Assembly (NCBI RefSeq): GCF_021043375.1
Contig: NZ_JAJNDV010000004.1
Location: forward strand, 240,014-304,013
Direction: 5' to 3'
Length of the DNA stretch: 64,000 nucleotides
Source of the DNA: Sphingomonas sp. IC-56
Lineage (GTDB): Bacteria > Pseudomonadota > Alphaproteobacteria > Sphingomonadales > Sphingomonadaceae
This document shows, piece after piece, positions 17,364-25,805 of this stretch; position 1 is the first letter of the stretch, and the number at the start of each line of letters is the position of its first letter. The position numbers and the translations under genes are program-made. The notes beneath the pieces are model-generated. The model did no database searches and had not been told where the DNA came from. It was given only the letters and a program-made list of their open reading frames with translations.

Positions 17364-17516
17364 TTCTCATCCCCGCCGTGAAAAACCGTATCTCGAATCG
17401 CTTTACATGGGGGGACCTCGCCCCTAAATGCCGCCTTCCGCTGCCCCATGGGACTTCCAACCGCAAGGCAGCTGTTTCGTCAATGTTTGCCGCAAGGCAT
17501 TTGGAGGTCCCTTGAA

Positions 17517-18737
17517 TTGCACCAGCATCCTCGCGCGCTGGGGTTAGCGCCCCTCTCGACTGCCCCTCGTGGCATCGACATCGCCCAGCGCTGCCCGGTG
17601 AACCCGGTTACGCTGACTCGCCCCCACGCAGCGTCGCGTGCCGCTCGCTTCTTCGCAGAGAAGTTTCCGGGCCGCTCGATGTATGCCGTGAAGGCGAATC
17701 CCTCTCCCGACCTCCTGCAGATCCTGTGGGACAGCGGCATCACGCATTACGACGTCGCGTCGATTGCGGAAGTGCGGCTCGCCGCCCGCACCCTGCCGGA
17801 AGCGACCCTGTGCTTCATGCACCCGGTCAAGGCGGAGGAAGCGATCGCTGAGGCCTATCACACGCACGGTGTGCGGGTGTTCAGCCTCGACAGCATGGAA
17901 GAGCTGGAAAAGATCGTCCGCGCCACCAACGAGGCCGAAGACCTGACTTTGTGCGTGCGCATGCGCGTCTCGTCAGATCACTCGAAGCTCAGCCTCGCGT
18001 CCAAGTTCGGGGTCGCTCCTGGCGAGTCCAAGGATCTGCTGATGGCCGTCCGCCAGGTCGCCGATGCCCTGGGCATCTGCTTCCATGTGGGCAGCCAGGC
18101 CATGTCGCCCGAGGCCTATTCCAATGCCATGGAGCGCGTCCGCGCGGCCATCGTCGAAGCAGGCGTCACCGTGGACGTGGTCGATGTGGGTGGCGGGTTC
18201 CCGTCCTCTTATCCGGGGATGGAGCCGCCGCCGCTCGAGCGTTACTTCGCGACGATCCACCGCGCGTTCGAGAGCCTGCCGATCTCCTATTCGGCGGAAC
18301 TCTGGGCCGAGCCTGGTCGCGCGCTGTGCGCCGAGTACAGTTCGCTGATCGTGCGCGTCGAGCGGCGCCGTGGGTCGGAGCTGTACATCAACGACGGCGC
18401 CTATGGCGCACTGTTCGATGCAGCGCATATCGGCTGGCGCTTTCCCGTGCAGTTGCAGCGCGAGCCGGATTCGAACGCCAAGGACATGGAGTTTAGTTTC
18501 TACGGCCCGACCTGCGACGATCTCGACCATATGGCAGGCCCGTTCCTGCTGCCCGCCGACATCCAGGCGGGTGACTATATCGAGATTGGCATGCTCGGCG
18601 CCTACGGCTCGGCCATGCGCACCGCGTTCAACGGCTTCGGATCGGACGAGACCGTGATTGTCGGCGATGAACCGATGACTTCGCTTTATACCGGAGTTGA
18701 AAATCCGGTCGCGGCGACCAACGTCGTCAAGCTGTAA
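17517..18737 (+). CDS. Fold-type III PLP decarboxylase (ornithine/lysine decarboxylase group)
   Basis: 406 residues. The PLP lysine is Lys59 in YAVKANPSPDLL. Later motifs are the glycine-rich DVGGGFPSSYPG, EPGRALCA, and the catalytic cysteine in GPTCDDLDHM. It should form putrescine and/or cadaverine. TTG 17517 is chosen because GGAGGT lies 8 bp upstream; an open extension to 17448 is not conserved-looking. The next gene is a deoxyhypusine-synthase homologue, which points to polyamine (homospermidine-type) synthesis. Confidence 0.9.
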   Translation: MHQHPRALGLAPLSTAPRGIDIAQRCPVNPVTLTRPHAASRAARFFAEKFPGRSMYAVKANPSPDLLQILWDSGITHYDVASIAEVRLAARTLPEATLCFMHPVKAEEAIAEAYHTHGVRVFSLDSMEELEKIVRATNEAEDLTLCVRMRVSSDHSKLSLASKFGVAPGESKDLLMAVRQVADALGICFHVGSQAMSPEAYSNAMERVRAAIVEAGVTVDVVDVGGGFPSSYPGMEPPPLERYFATIHRAFESLPISYSAELWAEPGRALCAEYSSLIVRVERRRGSELYINDGAYGALFDAAHIGWRFPVQLQREPDSNAKDMEFSFYGPTCDDLDHMAGPFLLPADIQAGDYIEIGMLGAYGSAMRTAFNGFGSDETVIVGDEPMTSLYTGVENPVAATNVVKL

Positions 18738-18759
18738 CACCAACAGATTTTGCTGGTTC

Positions 18760-18787
18760 CTTCCCTCCCGGTTCGCCGGGAGGGAAG
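18760..18787 (+). terminator. Perfect 12-bp UUCG-tetraloop hairpin
   Basis: CTTCCCTCCCGG-TTCG-CCGGGAGGGAAG, a fully paired stem with the very stable UUCG loop, between the decarboxylase stop and the DHS-like gene. No poly-T follows. It may end or attenuate the upstream transcript or protect its 3' end. Confidence 0.6.
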
Positions 18788-18846
18788 CTTATGGGTTTCC
18801 GCGTCCCCTTGAATGACGGCGGGCATAGGACAGTTTGGGAGTTCCC

Positions 18847-19926
18847 ATGACCGATACCCTCACCAAGACGGCCGCTGCCAATGCGCCGATCAACGATACC
18901 CGCAAGCAGGAACTGCTTTCGAAGGAAGTGAAGCACGTCGACATCAAGTCGTTCGACGCGCGCCCGATCATCGACGCGATGTCGGACATGAGCTTCACCA
19001 GCCGTGATCTCGGCCGCGCCACCGGCATCTACAACCAGATGCTGGCCGACAAGGACTGCACGGTCTGCCTGGTGATCGCGGGTTCGACCTCGGCCGGCGG
19101 CTGCATGGACCTATATGCCGAGCTGGTGCGCAACAACATGGTCGACTGCATCGTCGCCACCGGTGCCACCATCGTCGACATGGATTTCTTCGAAGGCCTG
19201 GGCCACAAGCACTATCAGGCGCTGGAGATCCCGGACGACGATACGCTGCGCTCGCTCTATATCGACCGCATCTACGACACGTATATCGACGAGGAAGCGC
19301 TCCAGAACGTCGACCACACGATCTTCGAGATCGCGGAATCGCTGGAGCCCAAGGCATATAGCTCGCGCGCGTTCATCCGCGAGATGGGCAAGTATCTCGT
19401 CGAGCACGGGAAGAAGGAAAACAGCCTCGTCAAGCTCGCCTACGAGCATGACGTGCCGATCTTCTGCCCCGCGTTCGTCGACAGCTCGGCTGGCTTCGGC
19501 CTGGTCAAGCACCAGGTCGACGCGGCCAAGGAAGGCCGTCCGTACCTGATGATCGACGCGGTCGCGGACTTCCGCGAGCTTACGCAGATCAAGATCGAAG
19601 CCGGCACCACCGGCCTCCTCATGATCGGCGGCGGCGTGCCGAAGAACTTCATCCAGGACACTGTCGTTTGCGCCGAGATCCTCGGCCATGACGATGTCGC
19701 GGTGCACAAGTATGCGGTGCAGATCACCGTCGCCGACGTGCGCGACGGCGCCTGCTCATCTTCGACGCTGCAGGAAGCCGCAAGCTGGGGCAAGGTCAAC
19801 ACCGGCATCGAGCAGATGGTGTTCGCCGAAGCCGGCTCGGTCATGCCGCTGCTGGCATCGGACGCCTACCATCGCGGCCACTGGAAGGACCGCGCCAAGC
19901 GCGGTTGGGCCAAGCTCTTCAAGTAA
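18847..19926 (+). CDS. Deoxyhypusine synthase homologue (bacterial polyamine enzyme)
   Basis: 359 residues, full-length deoxyhypusine synthase fold. The catalytic lysine region EAASWGK (Lys316) corresponds to the active-site lysine of eukaryotic DHS, and AGSTSAGGC matches the NAD-binding region. Bacteria lack the eIF5A substrate; homologues are reported to make homospermidine or a guanidino analogue from agmatine. The preceding ornithine-decarboxylase-like gene favours a putrescine-based reaction (inference). ATG 18847 follows GGGAG. Confidence 0.9.
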   Translation: MTDTLTKTAAANAPINDTRKQELLSKEVKHVDIKSFDARPIIDAMSDMSFTSRDLGRATGIYNQMLADKDCTVCLVIAGSTSAGGCMDLYAELVRNNMVDCIVATGATIVDMDFFEGLGHKHYQALEIPDDDTLRSLYIDRIYDTYIDEEALQNVDHTIFEIAESLEPKAYSSRAFIREMGKYLVEHGKKENSLVKLAYEHDVPIFCPAFVDSSAGFGLVKHQVDAAKEGRPYLMIDAVADFRELTQIKIEAGTTGLLMIGGGVPKNFIQDTVVCAEILGHDDVAVHKYAVQITVADVRDGACSSSTLQEAASWGKVNTGIEQMVFAEAGSVMPLLASDAYHRGHWKDRAKRGWAKLFK

Positions 19927-19944
19927 GCCCTTCCGACCTTCTTT

Positions 19945-19979
19945 CCCCTCCCTGCAAGGGAGGGGATCAAGGGGTGGGT
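19945..19979. repeat. REP-like GC-rich palindromic element, copy A
   Basis: A 9-bp stem (CCCCTCCCT with AGGGAGGGG, loop GCA) followed by a G-rich GGGGTGGGT tail. It is the inverted counterpart of the element at 20049-20082; together they bracket the terminator of the DHS-like gene. The pattern resembles dispersed REP/BIME units seen in sphingomonad genomes. Confidence 0.65.
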
Positions 19980-19984
19980 TTTGG

Positions 19985-20019
19985 AAAGGCCGGGGCTCGA
20001 TGCCTCGGCCTTTTCTTTT
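19985..20019 (+). terminator. Rho-independent terminator after the DHS-like gene
   Basis: An 11-bp stem with one G-T pair (AAGGCCGGGGC with GCCTCGGCCTT), 5-base loop, then TTTTCTTTT. Confidence 0.85.
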
Positions 20020-20048
20020 ACTCCGCGCAATCAGGCTCGCTTCCCTCG

Positions 20049-20082
20049 CACCCACCCCCGGCCCCTCCCTTACAGGGAGGGG
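20049..20082. repeat. REP-like GC-rich palindromic element, copy B (inverted)
   Basis: Reads CACCCACCCCC then CCCCTCCCT-TAC-AGGGAGGGG. It is the reverse complement, with small changes, of the element at 19945-19979. The facing pair would form a long imperfect cruciform about 140 bp across, between the convergent DHS-like and SDR genes. Confidence 0.65.
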
Positions 20083-20095
20083 AGCGCGATATGAT

Positions 20096-20866
20096 TTACC
20101 CTTGCCCCTCGCGCGCCGCCGTGGCGAAGTCGTTCAACTGCTTCACCGTCGCATCGAACCGCCCCTCGCCCTCGGCGTTGCGCAGGAACTTCACGCGTTC
20201 GACAAGTATCTCGCTCGGCGTTGGCTCCTGATTGAACAGCGCCATTACCTCGTCGGCAAATTCGTCGAGCGGCTGGTATCCCGGCCGGTTCTCCTGCCCC
20301 GGCGTCAGCCCGGTCTGCACCGCTGGCGGCGCCAGCTCGATCACTTCGATCCTGCCCTTCAGCACCTCGCGCAGCGACACGGTGTAGCTGTGGATCGCCG
20401 CCTTGGTCGCGTTGTAGGTCGGCGTCGTGAGCAGCGGCACGAACGCCAACCCGGAGGTCACCGTCACGATCGCCGCGTCGCTCTGCGCCACCAGATGATC
20501 GATCAGCGCGTCGGTCAGCCGGATCGGCCCCAGCAAATTGGTCGCGATCGTCGCCTCGGCATCCGCCAGATCGCGCGACTGGTCGAGTGCCTCGAACCGC
20601 ATGATTCCGGCGCTGTGGATCACCACGTTGAGCGTCGGATGCGCCTCAATCGCCCGCGCGGCAAAGTCCTTCACGCCATCCGCGCTGTCGATGTCCAGCG
20701 TCAGCGCATGCATGTTCGCCCGACCGGCACAGGCCTGCTCCAAAGCCTCCATCCGCCGCCCCGCGACGACCACCGTGTTGCCCTGGTCGTGGAAGCGATG
20801 CGCCAGCGCCTCGCCAATGCCGCTGCCGCCACCGGTGATCAGGATCGTATTGCCGCTGCGCTTCAT
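20096..20866 (-). CDS. Short-chain dehydrogenase/reductase (DltE-like)
   Basis: 256 residues. The Rossmann motif is TGGGSGIGEA and the catalytic motif is YNATKAAIHSY, with a Ser in VTVTSGLAF. Overall resemblance is to the DltE-type oxidoreductase group of unknown substrate. The frame stays open far upstream on this strand, but the divergent esterase gene and ATG 20866 define the start. Confidence 0.88.
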   Translation of the reverse strand: MKRSGNTILITGGGSGIGEALAHRFHDQGNTVVVAGRRMEALEQACAGRANMHALTLDIDSADGVKDFAARAIEAHPTLNVVIHSAGIMRFEALDQSRDLADAEATIATNLLGPIRLTDALIDHLVAQSDAAIVTVTSGLAFVPLLTTPTYNATKAAIHSYTVSLREVLKGRIEVIELAPPAVQTGLTPGQENRPGYQPLDEFADEVMALFNQEPTPSEILVERVKFLRNAEGEGRFDATVKQLNDFATAAREGQG

Positions 20867-20965
20867 CTGCCGTCTCCCTCTATTGCCGGCCCGATATATT
20901 CCGCTAGCCTCGCGCGATAAGAGGCGCGCCCGAAAGAAGCCGCCTTGGCTAAGGGAGGACACGCC

Positions 20966-21928
20966 ATGCCGATCGATCGACGCACGCTGCTGGGAGCCGC
21001 CGCCAGCTTGCCGCTGGCCGGCGTCGCACAGGCGCAGTCGGCACCCCCGCCGCTCGCCTGGCCACCGGCCGAGCACTTCCCGCTCTGGCCCGGCAACCCG
21101 CCGGGCGCGCCCTCGCCTCTGCCCACGCCTCGCAACGAGCGTGCCGGTTATCAGGGCGCGGAGCTTTGGCTGCGCGGCATCGACCGGCCCTATGTCGCTG
21201 TGTACCGCCCCAAGAAGCCCGACGGGCGCGCGGTGCTGTCGATCCCGGGCGGCGGCTATGGCTTCGTGTCGGCGAGCAACGAAGGGATCGACGTCGCCGC
21301 AATGCTGAACCCGCTTGGAATCACCGTGTTCGTGCTCGCCTACCGATTGCCCGGCGAGGGCTGGGCGAAGCGCGCCGACGTGCCGCTCCAGGATGCCCAG
21401 CGCGCGATGCGGCTGATCCGCGCCAATGCCGGCAAATACGCGATCGATCCCGCAAGGCTCGGCCTCCTCGGTTTCTCCGCCGGCGGGCATCTCGGCGCCA
21501 TGATGGCGGTTGGGCATGCCGACCGGGTCTACGCGCCGCTTGACGCTGCCGACCAGCAATCGGCGCGCCCCGCCTTTGCTGGCTTGGTCTATCCGGTGGT
21601 GTCGTTCGCGACCGCTGGGCTGAACAGCCGCTCGAGTTCCATGCTGCTGGGCGACGACAAGGACCCCGCCCTGCTCGCCCGCTACACGCCAGTCGATCGG
21701 GTCACCGCAGAGACGCCCCCGGTCTGGCTGCTCCACGCCATGGATGACGCAACCGTACCGGTGGCGCAGAGCCTCGCCATGATCGACGCCTGCCGCCGCG
21801 CGAATGTGCCCGTCGAAGCGCATCTGCTCGAAAAGGGTGGGCACGGCTTCGGTGCGATGCACTTGCCCGCCGACTCGCCGGGCCGCTCCTGGCCAGACGT
21901 CTTCGCACGCTGGACGCGCCGCGCATGA
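20966..21928 (+). CDS. Exported alpha/beta-hydrolase (esterase/acetylesterase-like)
   Basis: 320 residues. The N-terminus carries a twin-arginine-type signal (DRRTLLGAAASLPLAGVAQA), so periplasmic export is likely. The catalytic core has the HGG-like SIPGGGYGF, nucleophile LGFSAGGHLG, a late acid in LHAMDDATV, and His in KGGHGFG. It fits carbohydrate or xylan esterase-like hydrolases. ATG 20966 follows GGGAGG. It overlaps the next gene by 4 bp. Confidence 0.87.
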   Translation: MPIDRRTLLGAAASLPLAGVAQAQSAPPPLAWPPAEHFPLWPGNPPGAPSPLPTPRNERAGYQGAELWLRGIDRPYVAVYRPKKPDGRAVLSIPGGGYGFVSASNEGIDVAAMLNPLGITVFVLAYRLPGEGWAKRADVPLQDAQRAMRLIRANAGKYAIDPARLGLLGFSAGGHLGAMMAVGHADRVYAPLDAADQQSARPAFAGLVYPVVSFATAGLNSRSSSMLLGDDKDPALLARYTPVDRVTAETPPVWLLHAMDDATVPVAQSLAMIDACRRANVPVEAHLLEKGGHGFGAMHLPADSPGRSWPDVFARWTRRA

Positions 21929-22380
21929 CCGATGGAGCTACCCTGATGCACAGCGACATCCTGCAACCCGTCGTGGCGCTGATCGCCTGGACGCTGGTGA
22001 TGCTCATCTGGACCATCGCCACGCGGCTGCCGGCGATGCGCGGCGCGGGCATCGACATGGGGAGGCTCGTCGGCACCACCGCCTCGCATGCCGATCGCGG
22101 CCTGCCGGCGCAGGTGCAGTGGAAAGCGCACAACTACAACCACCTGACCGAACAGCCGACCCTGTTCTATGCCGTCGCGCTGGTGCTGGCGATGATCGGA
22201 CAGGGCGACGGCGTGAACGCCTGGATCGCCTGGGTCTATGTCGCCCTGCGCATTGCGCACAGCCTGTGGCAGGCGACGGTGAACCGGGTCCGCGTCCGCT
22301 TCTGGCTGTTCGGCCTGTCCACCTTCACGCTGGCCGCCCTGACGCTGCACGCGGCAATGGCGGTGTTCGAACTCCACTGA
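21925..22380 (+). CDS. MAPEG family membrane protein
   Basis: 151 residues with four membrane helices and the MAPEG-type QWKAHNYNHLTEQPTLFYA segment. The family includes membrane glutathione transferases; substrate unknown here. Its ATG overlaps the esterase stop (ATGA). Its TGA directly abuts the stop of the convergent amidotransferase gene, with no spacer. Confidence 0.85.
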   Translation: MTDGATLMHSDILQPVVALIAWTLVMLIWTIATRLPAMRGAGIDMGRLVGTTASHADRGLPAQVQWKAHNYNHLTEQPTLFYAVALVLAMIGQGDGVNAWIAWVYVALRIAHSLWQATVNRVRVRFWLFGLSTFTLAALTLHAAMAVFELH

Positions 22381-24273
22381 TCAACCGAACAGCCGCGCCA
22401 GGCTCCGCTCCAGCATCAGCAGCTGCCACAAGGTGCGCCCATGCTCGGCGCGCCCAGCCTTGTGGTCGGCGGCAAGCTTTTCGATTGTCGAGGCTTCGAA
22501 CCAGCCCGTGCCCGCCAGCACCCGCGAGCGCGCCAGCCCGGCGGCTTCCTCCGCCAACGCCTTGCGGAACCAGGCGCTCACCGGCGTGACGAAGCCCATT
22601 TTCGGGCGGTAGAGGATCTCCTTGGGCAGCCAGGGCTCCATCGCCTTCTTCATCAGCCACTTGCCCTCCCCCGCCTTGATGCGGAGCGACAGCGGCAACG
22701 TCGCGGCGAACTCCACCAGCCGGTGGTCGAGCAGAGGCTCGCGCGCCTCCAAGCCCACTGCCATGCTGGTGCGGTCGACCTTGGTCAGGATGTCGCCCGG
22801 CAACCAGTGGCGCATATCGGCATATTGCGCGCGGTCCAGCCCGTCGCGCGCCGGCGCCTGGCGCATCGCATCGACATACCGACGCTCGGCGGTATGCCCC
22901 GCCAACATGTGCTTCGCCGCACTGGTATAGAGCTGGTCGCGCAGCGCGGGGCCGGTGACGCCAACCGCCTTGGCATAGGCGAACTCGCCACCCTCAGCGA
23001 GCGCGAGCAACGTGGTCTTGGCGCGGAACGGGCGCGGCGCCCAGTCGGCCTTGGGATAGATCTGTCCCAGCCGCCCGAACACATTGGTGCGAAATCCGTG
23101 CGGCAGCAGCGCGCGAACCCGCTCCTCCGCGGCGAAGAACTTGTACCGGCGATAGCCCGCCATCGCCTCGTCGGCGCCATCGCCGGACAGCGCCACCGTG
23201 ACGCTCTCGCGCGCCAGCTGGGCGACACGGTAGGTCGGCAGCGCCGAGGCGTCGGCAAAGGGTTCATCGAACGCAGCCACCAACGTGTCGATCAGCGCGA
23301 AATCGTCGGCCGCGACGGTGCGGGTGCGGTGCGCGGTCGCAAAGCGGTCGGCGACGGCCTGCGCATGCGCGGTCTCGTCATGATCGGTCTCGGCAAAGCC
23401 GATGGTGCAGGTCTTCACCGCTGCCCGGCTGGTCTCCGCCATCAGCGCCACCACGGCGCTGCTGTCGACCCCGCCGGACAGAAAGGCGCCGAGCGGCACG
23501 TCGGCGATCATCCGCGAACGCACCGCGGCGCGCATATGCTCGACCAGCTCGGCCTCGAGGTCCTTCACCTTGCCGGTCGCGCGGCGGGAGAAATCGATGT
23601 CCCACCAGCGGGTGGGCTCGGGCACCGGCTTGCCGCGTTCCATCAGCAGGAAATGGCCCGCCGCCAGCTTCCGCACCCCTGCGACGATCGAAGCATCGTC
23701 GGGCACATAGCCGAGCCCCAGATAATCCTCGACCGCGCGGAAATCCGGTAACCGCCGCAGCAGCGGGTGGGCGAGCAGGCCCTTCAACTCGGACGCGAAG
23801 GCAACCGCCCCGTCGGAGAGCTGGGTGTAATGCAGTGGCTTCACACCGAAGCGGTCGCGCGCCAGGAACAGGCTCTGCCGCCGCACGTCATAGAGCGCGA
23901 AGGCGAACATGCCGTTCAGCCGGGGCAGCATCGCGGGGCCCCAGGCGCGCCAGCCATGCAGCAGCACCTCGGTGTCGCTGTCGGTCACGAAGTGTGCACC
24001 CTTGGCCGTCAGCTCGGCGCGAACCTCGCGGAAATTATAGATTTCGCCGTTGAACACCGTGACCAGGTCGGCCTCGGGCGTGACCATCGGCTGCGCACCG
24101 CATTCCAGGTCGATGATCGCAAGCCGGCGATGGCCCAGCCCCACCCCCGGCGCGGTCCACACGCCCGATCCGTCGGGCCCGCGATGCGCCAGCGCATCGG
24201 TCATGGTCATGATCCGTGCAGGATCGACCGGCCTCGCCTGAGCGGGGTAGTAAAGCCCCGCGATGCCGCACAT
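22381..24273 (-). CDS. XrtA/PEP-CTERM system amidotransferase (asparagine synthase-like)
   Basis: 630 residues. The N-terminal class II glutaminase has nucleophile Cys2 (MCGIAGLYY) and RHRGPDGSG/NGEIYNF-type motifs. The asparagine synthase domain has the PP-loop SGGVDSSAVV and SGDGADEAMAGY. In exosortase A loci this family (TIGR03108 type) is thought to amidate a sugar or precursor. Last gene of the long minus-strand run; its ATG overlaps the xrtA stop by one base. Confidence 0.92.
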   Translation of the reverse strand: MCGIAGLYYPAQARPVDPARIMTMTDALAHRGPDGSGVWTAPGVGLGHRRLAIIDLECGAQPMVTPEADLVTVFNGEIYNFREVRAELTAKGAHFVTDSDTEVLLHGWRAWGPAMLPRLNGMFAFALYDVRRQSLFLARDRFGVKPLHYTQLSDGAVAFASELKGLLAHPLLRRLPDFRAVEDYLGLGYVPDDASIVAGVRKLAAGHFLLMERGKPVPEPTRWWDIDFSRRATGKVKDLEAELVEHMRAAVRSRMIADVPLGAFLSGGVDSSAVVALMAETSRAAVKTCTIGFAETDHDETAHAQAVADRFATAHRTRTVAADDFALIDTLVAAFDEPFADASALPTYRVAQLARESVTVALSGDGADEAMAGYRRYKFFAAEERVRALLPHGFRTNVFGRLGQIYPKADWAPRPFRAKTTLLALAEGGEFAYAKAVGVTGPALRDQLYTSAAKHMLAGHTAERRYVDAMRQAPARDGLDRAQYADMRHWLPGDILTKVDRTSMAVGLEAREPLLDHRLVEFAATLPLSLRIKAGEGKWLMKKAMEPWLPKEILYRPKMGFVTPVSAWFRKALAEEAAGLARSRVLAGTGWFEASTIEKLAADHKAGRAEHGRTLWQLLMLERSLARLFG

Positions 24274-25805
24274 CAGTGGGCGCCGGAAAGTTCGTCGGAC
24301 AGCGCTTCCACGGGGCCGAGCGCGTCAAGGAAGTCGCCGATCACCGCGCCGGCATCGCCGCGCGGGCCCTGCTCGGCCGAGATCAGCACGGCGGCCGCGC
24401 GTTGGCTTCCCCCCAGCAACTTGGTCTTCAACGTCTCGATCTTCACGCGGTTGTCGCTCCCGGTCAGCGTGCCGCCGACGCGGTACCAACTAACCGTCTG
24501 GCGTTCCACCCGTTCGGGACCGACCATGCGGATCGCGTGGCCACCCTCGACTGGATCGACGTCGGAAACGCGCACCCACCGGTCGTTCTGGCGGATCGCG
24601 CCGATGCCGAAGCCGACCAGCTCCTTCCCCTCATGCTGGCTGGCATATAGCGCCACCGCCACATCCACGGTGCGCCCGGCGCGATTGACATAGCGCGCCT
24701 GGAGGAAGCGGTCCGCGCCCGGGAAGTTCGGCGACCAGGTCCCCGTCGGCGCCTCTTGCTCCCAGCCGGCGATCTGCGGAAGCGCCACGAGCGGGCCGAG
24801 CGGCGTCACCCGCGCGGCGATCGCTCCCGACCAGCTGAAGAACAGGCTGGCGATCAGCAGCGCTGCCGCCGCGACGATCGGCGCATCCACGCGGCCCGGA
24901 ACGGCTGCCTGGAGCGCCGCCGGATCGAACCAGGGCGCGTCGGGATCGCGGTCGAACCATTTCCACCCGATCGCCAGCACCGCGGCCATCACGAACGCGA
25001 AGAAGAACCAGCCATAGACGATATGGTCCATGCCGGTCGCCTGCTCGACCGAGGTCCACCAGGCCGCGTAAATCGTCCCGAACGCGCGCAGCCCGTTGGC
25101 GAGCACCGGCACCAGCAGCGCCATCGCCATGAAGGCGATGCGGCGGCTCCAGCTGCGATAACATACATTGGCAACCAGGACGCCGTACGCGATCATGGCG
25201 ATCAGGAACTTGGCGCCCGAACACGCCTCGGCGACTTCGAAATAGCCGTTCGACGTGGTGATCAGCACCCCGTCCACGCTCGCCGGCACCCCGAAAAGGT
25301 GGAGCAGCGGCATGATCATCGCGACGGTCAGCTGCTGGAGCGGCGGCTCGAAAAAGTCGCCGAACGGCACCAGGAAGAACATGTAGGCGAGCGGAAACAG
25401 CAGCGCCCGCGCCACGTTGAAGCCCAGCACGCTGACCGCGCTGCCCTGAAGCATCACCACCAGCCCCAGATGGCGCAGCAGCGCCACGCCCGCCGCGTCG
25501 CCCAGCAGCCAGCAAAAGCCGCCGCCGGCCACCAGCATCAGGCCTGGCCACCAGCCCTCCGGACGCACCAGCGCAAGTTCGCGCCGTCGCTGCCACACCA
25601 GCCAGCCCACCACTGGCGCCACGAACAGGCAGTGGCCAAAGGTCGTGTTGGTCCAATAGATCGTCGCGAGGTCGGCGGTGTCGCGATGGAAGATCACCAG
25701 CAGCGCGATCCAGGCGCTCGCCAGCACCACCGCGGCCTTCGCCCACCGCTCATGAAAGCGCAGCGCGGGTGGCCGGAACTGATGCATCGGCATGTGGATG
25801 GTCAT
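24273..25805 (-). CDS. xrtA: Exosortase A fused to an EpsI domain
   Basis: 510 residues. The N-terminal half (about 1-300) has about eight membrane helices with the exosortase catalytic residues: Cys in EACSGAKFL, Arg in NGLRAFGTI and His in GMDHIVYGW. The C-terminal half (about 310-510), after another membrane helix, is a periplasmic EpsI-type domain. Exosortases are predicted transpeptidases that recognise PEP-CTERM signals. EpsI fused to XrtA occurs in other proteobacterial loci. Overlaps both neighbours by 1-4 bp. Confidence 0.94.
   Translation of the reverse strand: MTIHMPMHQFRPPALRFHERWAKAAVVLASAWIALLVIFHRDTADLATIYWTNTTFGHCLFVAPVVGWLVWQRRRELALVRPEGWWPGLMLVAGGGFCWLLGDAAGVALLRHLGLVVMLQGSAVSVLGFNVARALLFPLAYMFFLVPFGDFFEPPLQQLTVAMIMPLLHLFGVPASVDGVLITTSNGYFEVAEACSGAKFLIAMIAYGVLVANVCYRSWSRRIAFMAMALLVPVLANGLRAFGTIYAAWWTSVEQATGMDHIVYGWFFFAFVMAAVLAIGWKWFDRDPDAPWFDPAALQAAVPGRVDAPIVAAAALLIASLFFSWSGAIAARVTPLGPLVALPQIAGWEQEAPTGTWSPNFPGADRFLQARYVNRAGRTVDVAVALYASQHEGKELVGFGIGAIRQNDRWVRVSDVDPVEGGHAIRMVGPERVERQTVSWYRVGGTLTGSDNRVKIETLKTKLLGGSQRAAAVLISAEQGPRGDAGAVIGDFLDALGPVEALSDELSGAH

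Noticed and set aside
20096..21862. A 588-codon minus-strand frame that would fuse an N-terminal extension to the SDR
   Set aside because: The upstream part is antisense to the esterase gene and shows no domain; the SDR starts with its Rossmann motif at 20866.
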